Shown piece by piece: positions 24,508 to 31,467 of a DNA stretch of 31,467 nt; position 1 is the first letter of the stretch; each line of letters starts with the position of its first letter. The position numbers and the translations under genes were made by a program. Below the pieces are notes generated by a model that ran no database searches, was not told where the DNA came from, and saw nothing but the letters and a program-made list of their open reading frames with translations. Source of the DNA: CAYSPO01 sp964432945 (GTDB lineage: Bacteria; Bacillota; Clostridia; Tissierellales; Peptoniphilaceae); the NCBI GenBank assembly GCA_964432945.1, contig CAYSPO010000013.1, positions 1 to 31,467 on the forward strand. The letters run 5' to 3'.

Positions 24508-25984
24508 TACCACTACCTTCTATTGATGGTAAACCTCTTTCAGACCAGCCTATCCATCCATCGCTGTAAAGAGAAGTGTTTTCAAGTCCCATAACATTAG
24601 CATACCAATAAGTTTCAGCAGCTCTCCATCCTGATCCACACATAAATGAAAGATGGTTATCAAGGTTAATATCTTGTCCTTCTAACATATCTAGAATTTC
24701 ATAACCGTTTCTCATAGTTTTGTCTATATTTCTATAGAAAGACATTGAGCTAGAGCTATTAATTCCAGCATATCCGAATACTGCTCCGTCAATTCTACCA
24801 GCTTTATCATGGTAAGAATATCCAGTATTTTCTCCGTCATATTCTTCTCTTGTTCTTATGTCTACAAGAGTATAGTCATCTCTTTTCAGGTATTCTTGAA
24901 CTTGTTCAGGAGTTTCAATAACATCTTTATTAAGAGGTGCATCTGCTCCGAAATCTTCTACTGCAACAGGTTCGTTGTTGTCAGTTTCAAGTTCATATCC
25001 ATAAGTTTGCCAAGATAAAAGTCCACCGTTAAGTAACTTAACATCTTCAGCACCTAAGTACTTGCAAATAACTGCAAACCTAGAAGAAGCCATTGGTTCA
25101 GGACCAGTAGTAATAATCTTATCCCCAGCTTTTATTCCAAGTTTTTCAGCAAGTTCAATTAAACCTTCGTCATTATCAAGCATCCAAGGAATATCTTGTT
25201 CTTCAGGTTCAAACCAGTCAGTATGAACATGAACAGCTCCTGGAATATGTCCATCTAAGTAACCTGATTCTTCAACAGTTCCCCAAGAAACATCGAAAAT
25301 CTTATATTCATCGATAGATCCAAGCTCTTCAACTTCTTTTCCTTCCATAATATCTTTTAGGGCAGTAGGAGAAACAAGCATTTCATAGTTTGGATAACTA
25401 GCCATAGGTTTAGCTTCATCATCTATCCATTCACTTGCATTGTAGTATTTAATGTTTTCAATACCCTTGCTAGCTAAGAAATCTCCAACCTTTTGAGCAT
25501 CTTCGCCATTGATATCGTAAAGAACGATATCTTTACCTTTTTCAATTCCCTTGTTTTTAAGCATTTCATCAAGAACTTCATCCCTTGATCTACCTTCAAG
25601 GTTATTTTTTTCATCATACTTAGCTTCTAAGAAATGAACAGAGAAATCTGTTGCACCTTCAATATGTCCACCTCTTTTTGCTCCATCAAGTTTCCAGCCG
25701 ATATAAGCATCAGGAGCTCTTGTATCTATAACAAGACCTGATTCTAAAGAAGCTTCTACATCTTCGCTAGTAGCTTTTGCAAGCTCTACACTAGGAAGTT
25801 CTTCTGTTTCTTCAGCTTTCTCAGTTTCTTCTTCAGACTCATCTTTTTCGCTTTCTTCTGTTGTAGCTTCAGTTACTTCGCTTTCTGCAGCTTCAGTTGC
25901 TTCAGTATCGCTTGTATCATTTCCACAAGCTACAAGACTTAAGCTCATCACAAGTCCAAGTAATAAGATTAACTTTTTTTTCAT
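24488..25984 (-). CDS. Secreted lipoprotein with three rhodanese domains (sulfurtransferase)
   Basis: 498 residues. Signal peptide with lipobox LVAC (Cys20), a long Glu/Thr/Ser-rich linker (21-62), then three rhodanese-like domains at about 65-195, 200-335 and 350-490. Domain 1 shows LVIDTR, GHIEGA and VLYDINGED, with Asp157 where the catalytic Cys would be. Domain 2 shows IFDVSWG, GHIPGAVHV and ITTGPEPMAS, also without a Cys in the loop. Domain 3 shows LVDIRTREEYDG and the active loop CGSGWRA with Cys449. The loop resembles the CGSG of thiosulfate/mercaptopyruvate sulfurtransferases. It would therefore transfer sulfur outside the membrane. GAGG precedes the ATG. The partner gene is the overlapping membrane protein. 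Exact sulfur donor and acceptor are unknown. Confidence 0.9.
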   Translation of the reverse strand: MKKKLILLLGLVMSLSLVACGNDTSDTEATEAAESEVTEATTEESEKDESEEETEKAEETEELPSVELAKATSEDVEASLESGLVIDTRAPDAYIGWKLDGAKRGGHIEGATDFSVHFLEAKYDEKNNLEGRSRDEVLDEMLKNKGIEKGKDIVLYDINGEDAQKVGDFLASKGIENIKYYNASEWIDDEAKPMASYPNYEMLVSPTALKDIMEGKEVEELGSIDEYKIFDVSWGTVEESGYLDGHIPGAVHVHTDWFEPEEQDIPWMLDNDEGLIELAEKLGIKAGDKIITTGPEPMASSRFAVICKYLGAEDVKLLNGGLLSWQTYGYELETDNNEPVAVEDFGADAPLNKDVIETPEQVQEYLKRDDYTLVDIRTREEYDGENTGYSYHDKAGRIDGAVFGYAGINSSSSMSFYRNIDKTMRNGYEILDMLEGQDINLDNHLSFMCGSGWRAAETYWYANVMGLENTSLYSDGWIGWSERGLPSIEGSGSDNQGF

Positions 25985-26537
25985 TTTTTTCCTCTAATGT
26001 TTTTATAATAACTATAAAAATATATAAAGATAAATTTATCCTTATAAGTAAAAGTATAGCATAATTTACATAGTATTGAAGTTTATAAATATGAAAATTT
26101 TTAATATTTTGAAAAGATAAAATAATAGATTAGAAAAAGAAATAAATCAAGAGATAAAGAGACTAAATAAAGAAAAATAATGTAATAAATATAAAATATT
26201 CGAAGTAAAAGAATAAATATAAGAAATTTTAACAATTCTTCACCTAGAAAGCTTCAAAACATTTTTACATAATTTTCAAAATCTATGATTTTTATATCTG
26301 AAATTAAGAATTCCTATAAAAACTAGAAAAAAATACATCCTTATAAGAAAAATCTATCCAATAAGCTTCAAAAAACTATTTAATTAATTTTAGATTATAT
26401 GTATTAGGGTAATATACGAAAGAGTTTCAATAGGATTTTACATTAAACTTACTATTCTCTAATAAATAATAAAGATAAATATAAGAGTCCTAAATTAAAA
26501 AGAGACCATAACCATAAAATACTTAAAGGGGGAAAAT
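25985..26537. other. Divergent non-coding region between rhodanese and ABC exporter genes
   Basis: 553 very AT-rich bases. The rhodanese promoter is at the left end. Short direct repeats are present: ATCCTTATAAG at 26038-26048 and 26337-26347, and AAGCTTCAAAA at 26249-26259 and 26363-26373. No open frame or obvious promoter for the exporter was singled out; its AAAGGGGG ribosome binding site is at about 26524-26531. Confidence 0.6.
26053..26081 (-). promoter_or_regulatory. Extended -10 promoter of the rhodanese operon
   Basis: Read on the − strand, TGCTATACT gives TATACT at 26058-26053 with an upstream TG. TTCAAT 16 bases further upstream is a weak -35. The palindrome GATAAATTTATC lies downstream at 26029-26040 in the leader. 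Confidence 0.5.
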
Positions 26538-27740
26538 ATGTTTTTAGCATTTAAAGAAATGAAAAAAGAAAAAACAAGATTTTTTCTGATAATAATCATA
26601 TTCGTATTAATATCATATCTTGTTTACTTTTTGTTAGGCCTAGCCAACGGCCTTGCAAGCGACAATAGAACTGCAATCGAACACTGGGACGCTGACAGAA
26701 TAGTCTTATCCAACGGCTCCAATAACAATATAAACTCATCTATGATAGATCAAGATGTAATTGAAAAAGACCTAGAAGGCAAGGACTATGAATTAATTAA
26801 TTTATCAAGGGCAGTAGCCTATATCAACGGAAATGAAAGAGATGAAAACACAGTCAACATAGTTCTTCTAGGAACAGAAGAAAATTCAAAAGCAAGACCA
26901 GAAGTCCTAGAAGGAAGGGAAATTGAAGATGACTATGAGGTAATCGCTGCATCTTCCCTAAGAGATAAAGATGGAGTTAAGCTTGGCGATAAATTAAAGT
27001 TATCTATGAATGACGCAGAATTTACAGTTGTCGGCTTCACAGATGACTACAAATTCAATGTTGCCCCAGTTGTCTATACAAAACTTCACAAGGCATCTGC
27101 AGCCTTTATCCAATATAAGCCACAAGATGACAAAGCCCAAAATCAAACTCAAGCAGGAGAACAAACTCCAGCAGAAGAAGGGCAAATGCCTCCAGCTGAA
27201 GCAGGTCAAACTCCAGCAATGGACGGAACTTCCCAAGCAACACCTGCAATCCCAGAAAGAGTCTCTGCAGCTGTACTTTATGGAGATGACGATGATTTTA
27301 AGGATTTAAAGGACGACTACGATATCATAACAATAGATGAATTTATAAAAGAAATTCCTGGATACACAGCCCAGCTACTTACTTTTGCTTTAATGATAGG
27401 CTTTTTAATAGTTATAGCAGCTATTGTTCTTGGAGTATTCCTTTATATAATCACCATTCAAAAAAAGCAGACCTTTGGAATAATGAAAATTCAAGGTATC
27501 TCCAATGCCTATATAGGAAAATCTGTAATTGTTCAAACTTTTCTAGTTTCATTAATTGGACTTATGATAGGAATATTCTTAACTTGGCTAACTGAACAAT
27601 TCCTTCCAGCCACAGTTCCATTTAAGTCTGACTGGACATTCTACGGAATAATCACCCTTTTAATGATGATTACATCTCAAATAGGGGCAATATTCTCAGT
27701 GAGAAGTGTATCAAAAGTTGATCCACTGGAAGTAATATAG
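26538..27740 (+). CDS. ABC exporter permease, MacB/HrtB (FtsX-fold) type, with low-complexity insert
   Basis: 400 residues. Helix 1 (about 15-37), a large outer MacB-like domain (38-278), then helices 2-4 (about 279-305, 328-351, 368-388) with the FtsX core. KKQTFGIMKIQGISNAYIGKSV is the cytoplasmic coupling segment, and VRSVSKVDPLEVI is the usual end. Residues about 195-240 are an unusual Gln/Pro/Ala/Glu-rich stretch with internal repeats of QTPA and EEGQ/EAGQ in the outer domain. Relatives include HrtB (heme efflux) and DevC; the substrate here is unknown. AAAGGGGG precedes the ATG. It is followed after 10 bases by its ATPase. Confidence 0.85.
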   Translation: MFLAFKEMKKEKTRFFLIIIIFVLISYLVYFLLGLANGLASDNRTAIEHWDADRIVLSNGSNNNINSSMIDQDVIEKDLEGKDYELINLSRAVAYINGNERDENTVNIVLLGTEENSKARPEVLEGREIEDDYEVIAASSLRDKDGVKLGDKLKLSMNDAEFTVVGFTDDYKFNVAPVVYTKLHKASAAFIQYKPQDDKAQNQTQAGEQTPAEEGQMPPAEAGQTPAMDGTSQATPAIPERVSAAVLYGDDDDFKDLKDDYDIITIDEFIKEIPGYTAQLLTFALMIGFLIVIAAIVLGVFLYIITIQKKQTFGIMKIQGISNAYIGKSVIVQTFLVSLIGLMIGIFLTWLTEQFLPATVPFKSDWTFYGIITLLMMITSQIGAIFSVRSVSKVDPLEVI

Positions 27741-27750
27741 GAGGGGACTT

Positions 27751-28440
27751 ATGGAAATAATGAAATTTGATAATGTTTATAAAACATTTGAAGATAATGG
27801 AGAAAAAATTGAAGCCTTCAAAAAAGCATCTTTCACCTTGAATTCAGGAGAATTGGTCGCCATAGTAGGACCTTCAGGTTCAGGTAAATCAACTTTACTA
27901 ACTATGATGGGAGGGCTTCAAAGACCAACAGGTGGACAAATTACTTTTAACGGCAAGAATTTATCCGATATGGACGAAAAACAAAGAAATAAATTAAGGT
28001 TTGATGAAATCGGCTTTATCCTTCAAGCATCTAACTTAGTTCCTTATCTAACAATAGAAGAACAAATTCAGTTAGTGGATAAATTTGCTAAAAGAAAAAG
28101 AAATAAGGAAAAGTCTGATAAGATATTAGATAAGATGGGAATTCTCAAAAGGAAAAATCAATACCCTGGAGATATATCAGGAGGGGAAAGGCAAAGAGCA
28201 GCCATAGCCAGAGCCTTATATACAGAGCCGAAGCTCCTTCTAGCCGATGAGCCGACAGCTTCTCTTGACTCCAAAAAAGCAATCGAGGTAATGAAGCTCC
28301 TAAGAGATATCACAAACGAAACAGATAGAACAACTGTTATCGTAACCCATGACACAAGGCTTCTTGAGTATTGCGATAGGATTTTTGAAGTGGTGGACGG
28401 AGTTTTAACAGAAAAAGAAAATAACAATAATAATAATTAA
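27751..28440 (+). CDS. ABC exporter ATPase, LolD/MacB/HrtA type
   Basis: 229 residues. Walker A is GPSGSGKST (40-48), the Q-loop is ILQASNLVPYLT, the signature is ISGGERQRAAIARAL, Walker B is LLLADEPTASLDS, and the H-loop is VTHDTR. ILQASNLVPYLT in the Q-loop region is the form seen in HrtA-type heme exporters. The protein ends in a run of asparagines from an AAT/AAC repeat. GAGGGG lies 6 bases before the ATG. It partners the preceding permease. No two-component heme sensor (HssRS) or regulator is nearby. Confidence 0.9.
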   Translation: MEIMKFDNVYKTFEDNGEKIEAFKKASFTLNSGELVAIVGPSGSGKSTLLTMMGGLQRPTGGQITFNGKNLSDMDEKQRNKLRFDEIGFILQASNLVPYLTIEEQIQLVDKFAKRKRNKEKSDKILDKMGILKRKNQYPGDISGGERQRAAIARALYTEPKLLLADEPTASLDSKKAIEVMKLLRDITNETDRTTVIVTHDTRLLEYCDRIFEVVDGVLTEKENNNNNN

Positions 28441-28631
28441 TAAAGATTTTAAGGCATAATAATAGAGAATAAGACTAGTCATAAATTGAAATAAAAAATA
28501 ATTAGCAAATCCTCAAAAGTATTATTAGAATAAAAAACTTATGAAAACACCGAATATCTTCTTATCCCCTTTATTATCTATGCCTCTAAAATAGTAACTA
28601 TCTTTTATTGAAAGTTGAAAAGATAAGTTAG

Positions 28632-28668
28632 TCTCCCTGCTAGCCTATAAGGTCAGGGAGATTTTTTT
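28632..28668 (+). terminator. Terminator downstream of ABC exporter
   Basis: TCTCCCTG / CAGGGAGA stem with a 14-base loop and seven T residues directly after it. It lies 190 bases past the ATPase stop, so the exporter transcript may have a long 3' end. Confidence 0.88.
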
Positions 28669-29122
28669 GCTTTTTTTAAGAAAAATATCTTATAAATTAC
28701 CTTTTTTCCATAAATAATAAAAATACAAGGAAAATAATTCTTCAAGTACTTTATCCTTCCTTAGATTTTCTCGTTAAAATATCCTTTCACCCTATTGACC
28801 ATTAAAATTAATAAGAAAGAGCATACAATAATTTCTTATATACTTTATTTTCCTATAAAAGTAAAACATACTCCAAAAATCCTTATCCTAGAATAAATCA
28901 TATCTTTTGAATAAAATTCCCTTACTTTTCTAAATAAATTTAATTGAAAGCCCTAGAGAGAAATCACCAAATTGAAAGAGAAGGAAGTTAAATATAGCCG
29001 AGATAAAGCTCCCTTGCCTAGCTAAAATCAGCTTTAATCAAATCTTTTTATCCATAGAGAATATTTAGATAGATAATTCAAGTAGCAAATATAATTTACT
29101 TATATCTTTATAAAGGGAGTCT

Positions 29123-29450
29123 GTGAAAAACAAAATTATTTCATCAACGATAGCAGGCAAGGGGCATCCTATCTGCAAATTTTCTTTATCCTAGCTATGT
29201 TATTGAAGTATGTTAGCATCTCAATGCAGATAAGCCTTATCTTTTCAAGTATTCTTCTAGCAGGAGTGGGGCTAATCTCCTTTCTACTTGCCCTTGTTTC
29301 TTTTATAAAAACATGGATAGGACAATCTTAAACCTTCTTTCTATCATAATGGGAATAGTAATTCTTGTTTTTTATAGGAAAACTTGCCCTTTCTTATTAA
29401 TAAGAAAAATTTATGGAAAGTATATAAAATATCTTTTCCTTAATAATTGA
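29123..29450 (+). pseudogene. Decayed small membrane-protein gene (frameshifted)
   Basis: Three consecutive reading frames each give part of what looks like one small hydrophobic protein. Frame a starts at GTG 29123 behind AAAGGGAG and reads VKNKIISSTIAGKG, stopping at 29194. Frame b reads ASYLQIFFILAMLLK and two helices to a TAA at 29329-29331; its ATG is at 29197. Frame c (from 29313) continues MDRTILNLLSIIMGIVILVF and stops at 29450. Joined by two frameshifts they would give about three transmembrane helices. No family recognised. Could also be chance hydrophobic frames in AT-rich DNA, or sequencing error. Confidence 0.35.
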
Positions 29451-29603
29451 AGAAATATTCCCTTAGAAAATAACCCAATAAAAACTTTTCCCATAATTAT
29501 CATATTTTCCTAGAGAAATTTTCTTGCCAACTTTTCAAAGAATTAAGAGAAAATAAAAATATTTTTCAAAGGTAGAAAAAAGTATTTGCTGTTAGATATT
29601 TAT

Positions 29604-29633
29604 TTAACTATTAACCTGAATTAGTGTTATGAT
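29604..29633 (+). promoter_or_regulatory. Promoter of the OsmC-family gene
   Basis: TTAACT (29604-29609), 18-base spacer, and TATGAT (29628-29633) with an upstream TG that makes an extended -10. The leader also contains ATATC...GATAT inverted arms near 29649-29664. Confidence 0.45.
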
Positions 29634-29688
29634 ATATCTATGAAGAAAATATCACAATAGAGATATTAATATTTAAGGAGGAAAGATA

Positions 29689-30195
29689 ATGTTAGAAACA
29701 GCTAATGCAGTAGTAAAAGGTTTAGATGAAGGCTTACAAGCAGAAAGTTCAGTAAGAAATTTCAAAGTTCTTATGGACGAACCAACTGCCCTAGGAGGAA
29801 CAGATAAAGCTCCAAACCCAGTGGAGTTAGTTTTAACTGCCCTTGGAGGTTGCCAAGTTATCGTTGCTAAATGCTTTGCAAAGGCACACGATTTCAAATT
29901 CGAAGAAGTTTATGTAGAACTTGAAGGCGACTTCGATCCAGATGGCTTTATGGGGAAAAATCCAGAAGTTAGAAATGGCTTCCAAGAAATCAGATCTAAT
30001 ATTTGTTTCAAAACAGAAGAAAGCCAAGAAAAAGTAGACGCATTTGTTGAATTTATCGAAAACACTTGCCCAGTAGGNNNNNNNNNNNNNNNNNNNNNNN
30101 NNNNNNNNNNNNNNNNNNNNNNNNNNNNNNNNNNNNNNNNNNNNNNNNNNNNNNNNNNNNNNNNNNNNNNNNNNNNNAAAATTACTTTCATTAAT
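29689..30195 (+). CDS. OsmC/Ohr-family peroxidase-like protein, interrupted by an assembly gap
   Basis: Visible are 129 residues up to the gap and a short end KITFIN after it. The family features are present: PTALGGTDKAPNPVELVLTALGGC with Cys55, and ENTCPV with Cys127; these two cysteines form the thiol peroxidase centre. The spacing between them is normal for OsmC/YhfA proteins of about 130-145 residues. Members reduce organic hydroperoxides in the cytoplasm. GGAGG precedes the ATG. The 100 N at 30078-30177 are a placeholder, so the true missing length is unknown; only about 10-20 residues would be expected, since the family ends soon after CPV. A hydroquinone-reductase gene follows, suggesting a redox-stress unit. 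Confidence 0.85.
30078..30177. other. Assembly gap (100 N)
   Basis: Exactly 100 N, the usual placeholder for a gap of unknown length. The flanks fit the middle and end of the same OsmC gene, so the joined order is credible but not proven. Confidence 0.97.
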
Positions 30196-30234
30196 TAGGG
30201 TATAGGTAGATTAAGTAACTAAGAAGGAGGAAAA

Positions 30235-31140
30235 ATGACTAAGGAAAAAAATGGAGAATTTATAAGAGAAGTATCCAGCTTCAGAAATAATATAGGAGGA
30301 GAGGAAAATCCCTTCCAAATAGAGAAAAATCGCTATCATCTCTATGTATCCCTAGCTTGCCCTTGGGCTAACCGAACACTTATTATGAGAAATCTAAAAG
30401 GCTTAGATAAATTCGTTAGCTTATCTGTGGTTAATCCTTTTATAGATGAAAATGACTGGAATTTCAAAGAAGGAGAAGGAGTTATCCCTGACTCTGTCTT
30501 TGGAGCAAAGGATATGAGAGAAGTTTACCGAAAAGCAAGTGAAAATTACACAGGCTATGTATCTGTGCCAGTTCTCCTAGATAAAAAAACAAAAACCATA
30601 GTGAACAATGAATCTTCAGAGATTATCCGTATATTTAACTCAGCCTTCGATAGTATAGGGGCGAAAGAAGGCGACTTTTATCCTGAAGAATTAAGGGATG
30701 AAATCGATGAAATGAATGAAAGAATTTATGAGCCTATAAACAATGGAGTATATAAGGCAGGCTTTGCCAAAAGCCAAAGAGCATATGAGAAAAGTGTAGA
30801 TGAACTTTTCCAAGCTCTCGATTTTCTTGAAAATCATCTGGAAAATAAAAGCTACCTTGTGGGGGATAGGCTAACTGAAGCTGATATTAGATTATTTGTA
30901 ACTCTTATTCGCTTCGATCCAGTTTATTTCAGTCACTTTAAGTGTAATATAAGACAGATAAAAGACTACCAAAATCTTTCTGCCTATACAAAAAGGCTCT
31001 ATGCAATTCCAGAATTTAAGTCCACTATAAATTTCACTCATATAAAAGATCATTATTATAAGTCCCACCCTGATATCAACCCAACAAGGATTGTTCCCAA
31101 AGGCCCAGATATGAGCTGGCTAAGGGGAGAAGAAGAATAA
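30235..31140 (+). CDS. Glutathionyl-hydroquinone reductase-type protein (Xi-class GST, YqjG/ECM4 family)
   Basis: 301 residues, slightly short for the family (about 310-330). N-terminal thioredoxin fold with RYHLYVSLACPWANRTLI, Cys42 being the catalytic cysteine of the CPWA motif, followed by SVVNPFIDENDWNF. VPVLLDKKTKTIVNNESSEIIR is the glutathione-binding region, and the C-terminal all-helical domain includes LVGDRLTEADIRLFVTLIRFDPVYFSHFKCN. The family reduces glutathionyl-hydroquinones, using glutathione as the leaving thiol. AAGGAGGA precedes the ATG. It follows the OsmC gene by about 40 bases and is probably cotranscribed. No glutathione synthesis gene is in view, so the host thiol is open. 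Confidence 0.88.
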   Translation: MTKEKNGEFIREVSSFRNNIGGEENPFQIEKNRYHLYVSLACPWANRTLIMRNLKGLDKFVSLSVVNPFIDENDWNFKEGEGVIPDSVFGAKDMREVYRKASENYTGYVSVPVLLDKKTKTIVNNESSEIIRIFNSAFDSIGAKEGDFYPEELRDEIDEMNERIYEPINNGVYKAGFAKSQRAYEKSVDELFQALDFLENHLENKSYLVGDRLTEADIRLFVTLIRFDPVYFSHFKCNIRQIKDYQNLSAYTKRLYAIPEFKSTINFTHIKDHYYKSHPDINPTRIVPKGPDMSWLRGEEE

Positions 31141-31467
31141 AAGATATATAAAAAATTTAAGGAAAATCAATTTTACTCAGAAAACCCCTTCATTCAGCTA
31201 GTTAGAGAAGAATAAGGCTAGCTGAATGAAAATAATAACAAAAATCAATAAATGTCAAGTAATATTACATATAACTATTAGAATGTTTTATAAATATCTA
31301 ATAAAATAGAAAAATAAAATGTATAAATAATATTATTCAATGAAAATTACCCTTATTTTACTAGAAATATAAGATAATATTTATAATAATATTAAATATA
31401 TTACTATTTACCATTAAAATTATAAAAAGAAAAAATAAGTTACAAAAATGTTACATATGAAAATTTT
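31141..31467. other. AT-rich end of window
   Basis: 327 bases after the last gene. Apart from the hairpin at 31189-31230 nothing is recognisable; no open frame of note. Confidence 0.65.
31189..31230 (+). terminator. Hairpin after hydroquinone reductase gene
   Basis: Perfect 13-bp inverted repeat TTCATTCAGCTAG / CTAGCTGAATGAA with a 16-base loop. There is no T-run after it on the + strand (AAATAATAAC) and only TTTT on the − strand, so it may be a weak terminator, an RNA 3' stabiliser or a protein-binding site. Confidence 0.5.

Larger units (their letters stand above)
28441..29688. other. Gene-poor 1.25-kb stretch
   Basis: Contains a strong terminator (28632-28668), about 450 bases of AT-rich sequence with no frame of note, a broken small membrane-protein gene (29123-29450) and the promoter/leader of the OsmC gene. 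No tRNA or rRNA signature seen. Confidence 0.65.

Noticed and set aside
27010..27309. Gln/Lys-rich + strand frame inside the exporter permease gene
   Set aside because: An out-of-frame reading of the repetitive insert with no ribosome binding site; the permease frame is well supported.
28680..29100. Hidden gene or small RNA in the gene-poor stretch
   Set aside because: All frames are broken by frequent stops, and no hairpin plus U-tract or promoter stands out above the AT-rich background.

Overview
The window is AT-rich, gene-dense bacterial DNA. It has strong GGAGG-type ribosome binding sites, extended -10 promoters, many U-tailed hairpin terminators and Gram-positive-style lipoproteins. 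Almost all genes lie on the + strand. Gene content (YfhO, DUF1847, MalY/PatB, RlmL/RlmD, a short Pgi, Opp/Dpp transport, OsmC) points to a low-GC Firmicute, plausibly an anaerobic Tissierellia/Peptoniphilaceae-type coccus such as an Anaerococcus or Peptoniphilus relative. The genus is an inference; there is no rRNA or other taxonomic marker. A run of 100 N at 30078-30177 shows this is a scaffold of at least two contigs.

Layout. 1-180 is the C-terminal end of a tyrosine recombinase, followed by three 11-bp direct repeats and then, at about 320-784, a C-terminal fragment of methionyl-tRNA synthetase with no visible ribosome binding site. This looks like the right-hand end of an integrated element sitting in metG. 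1069-5514 is a module made of a polar amino acid (probably cystine) ABC transporter, a DUF1847 cysteine-rich protein and a MalY/PatB C-S lyase. It is bracketed by two identical 33-bp terminator copies (795-827 and 5631-5663). 6022-7263 is an M20 amidase of the carbamoyl-amino-acid hydrolase type. 7704-13553 is a five-gene peptide ABC transporter (two permeases, two ATPases, lipoprotein). 13682-16534 holds a YfhO-family membrane protein and a small lipoprotein. 16701-20241 is a compact operon of an rRNA methyltransferase, a PAS-PP2C phosphatase and glucose-6-phosphate isomerase. It is followed by an RlmD/TrmA-type uracil methyltransferase, an EamA transporter and a GrpB-family protein.

The only leftward genes (24088-25984) are a lipoprotein with three rhodanese domains, of which only the last keeps a catalytic cysteine, and a small four-helix membrane protein. 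26538-28440 is a MacB/HrtB-type export permease with an odd Gln/Pro/Ala-rich insert, plus its ATPase. A 1.25-kb stretch with a terminator and a decayed membrane-protein gene leads to an OsmC peroxidase-like gene interrupted by the N gap and a glutathionyl-hydroquinone-reductase-type protein.

Common themes are uptake and breakdown of amino acids and peptides, sulfur handling (cystine import, C-S lyase, sulfurtransferase) and thiol or redox defence. I did not find a clear CRISPR array, toxin-antitoxin pair, phage defence island, tRNA or rRNA. The most unusual items are the metG integration junction, the duplicated terminator around the sulfur amino acid module, the triple-rhodanese lipoprotein, and the tandem repeats before the EamA and GrpB genes.
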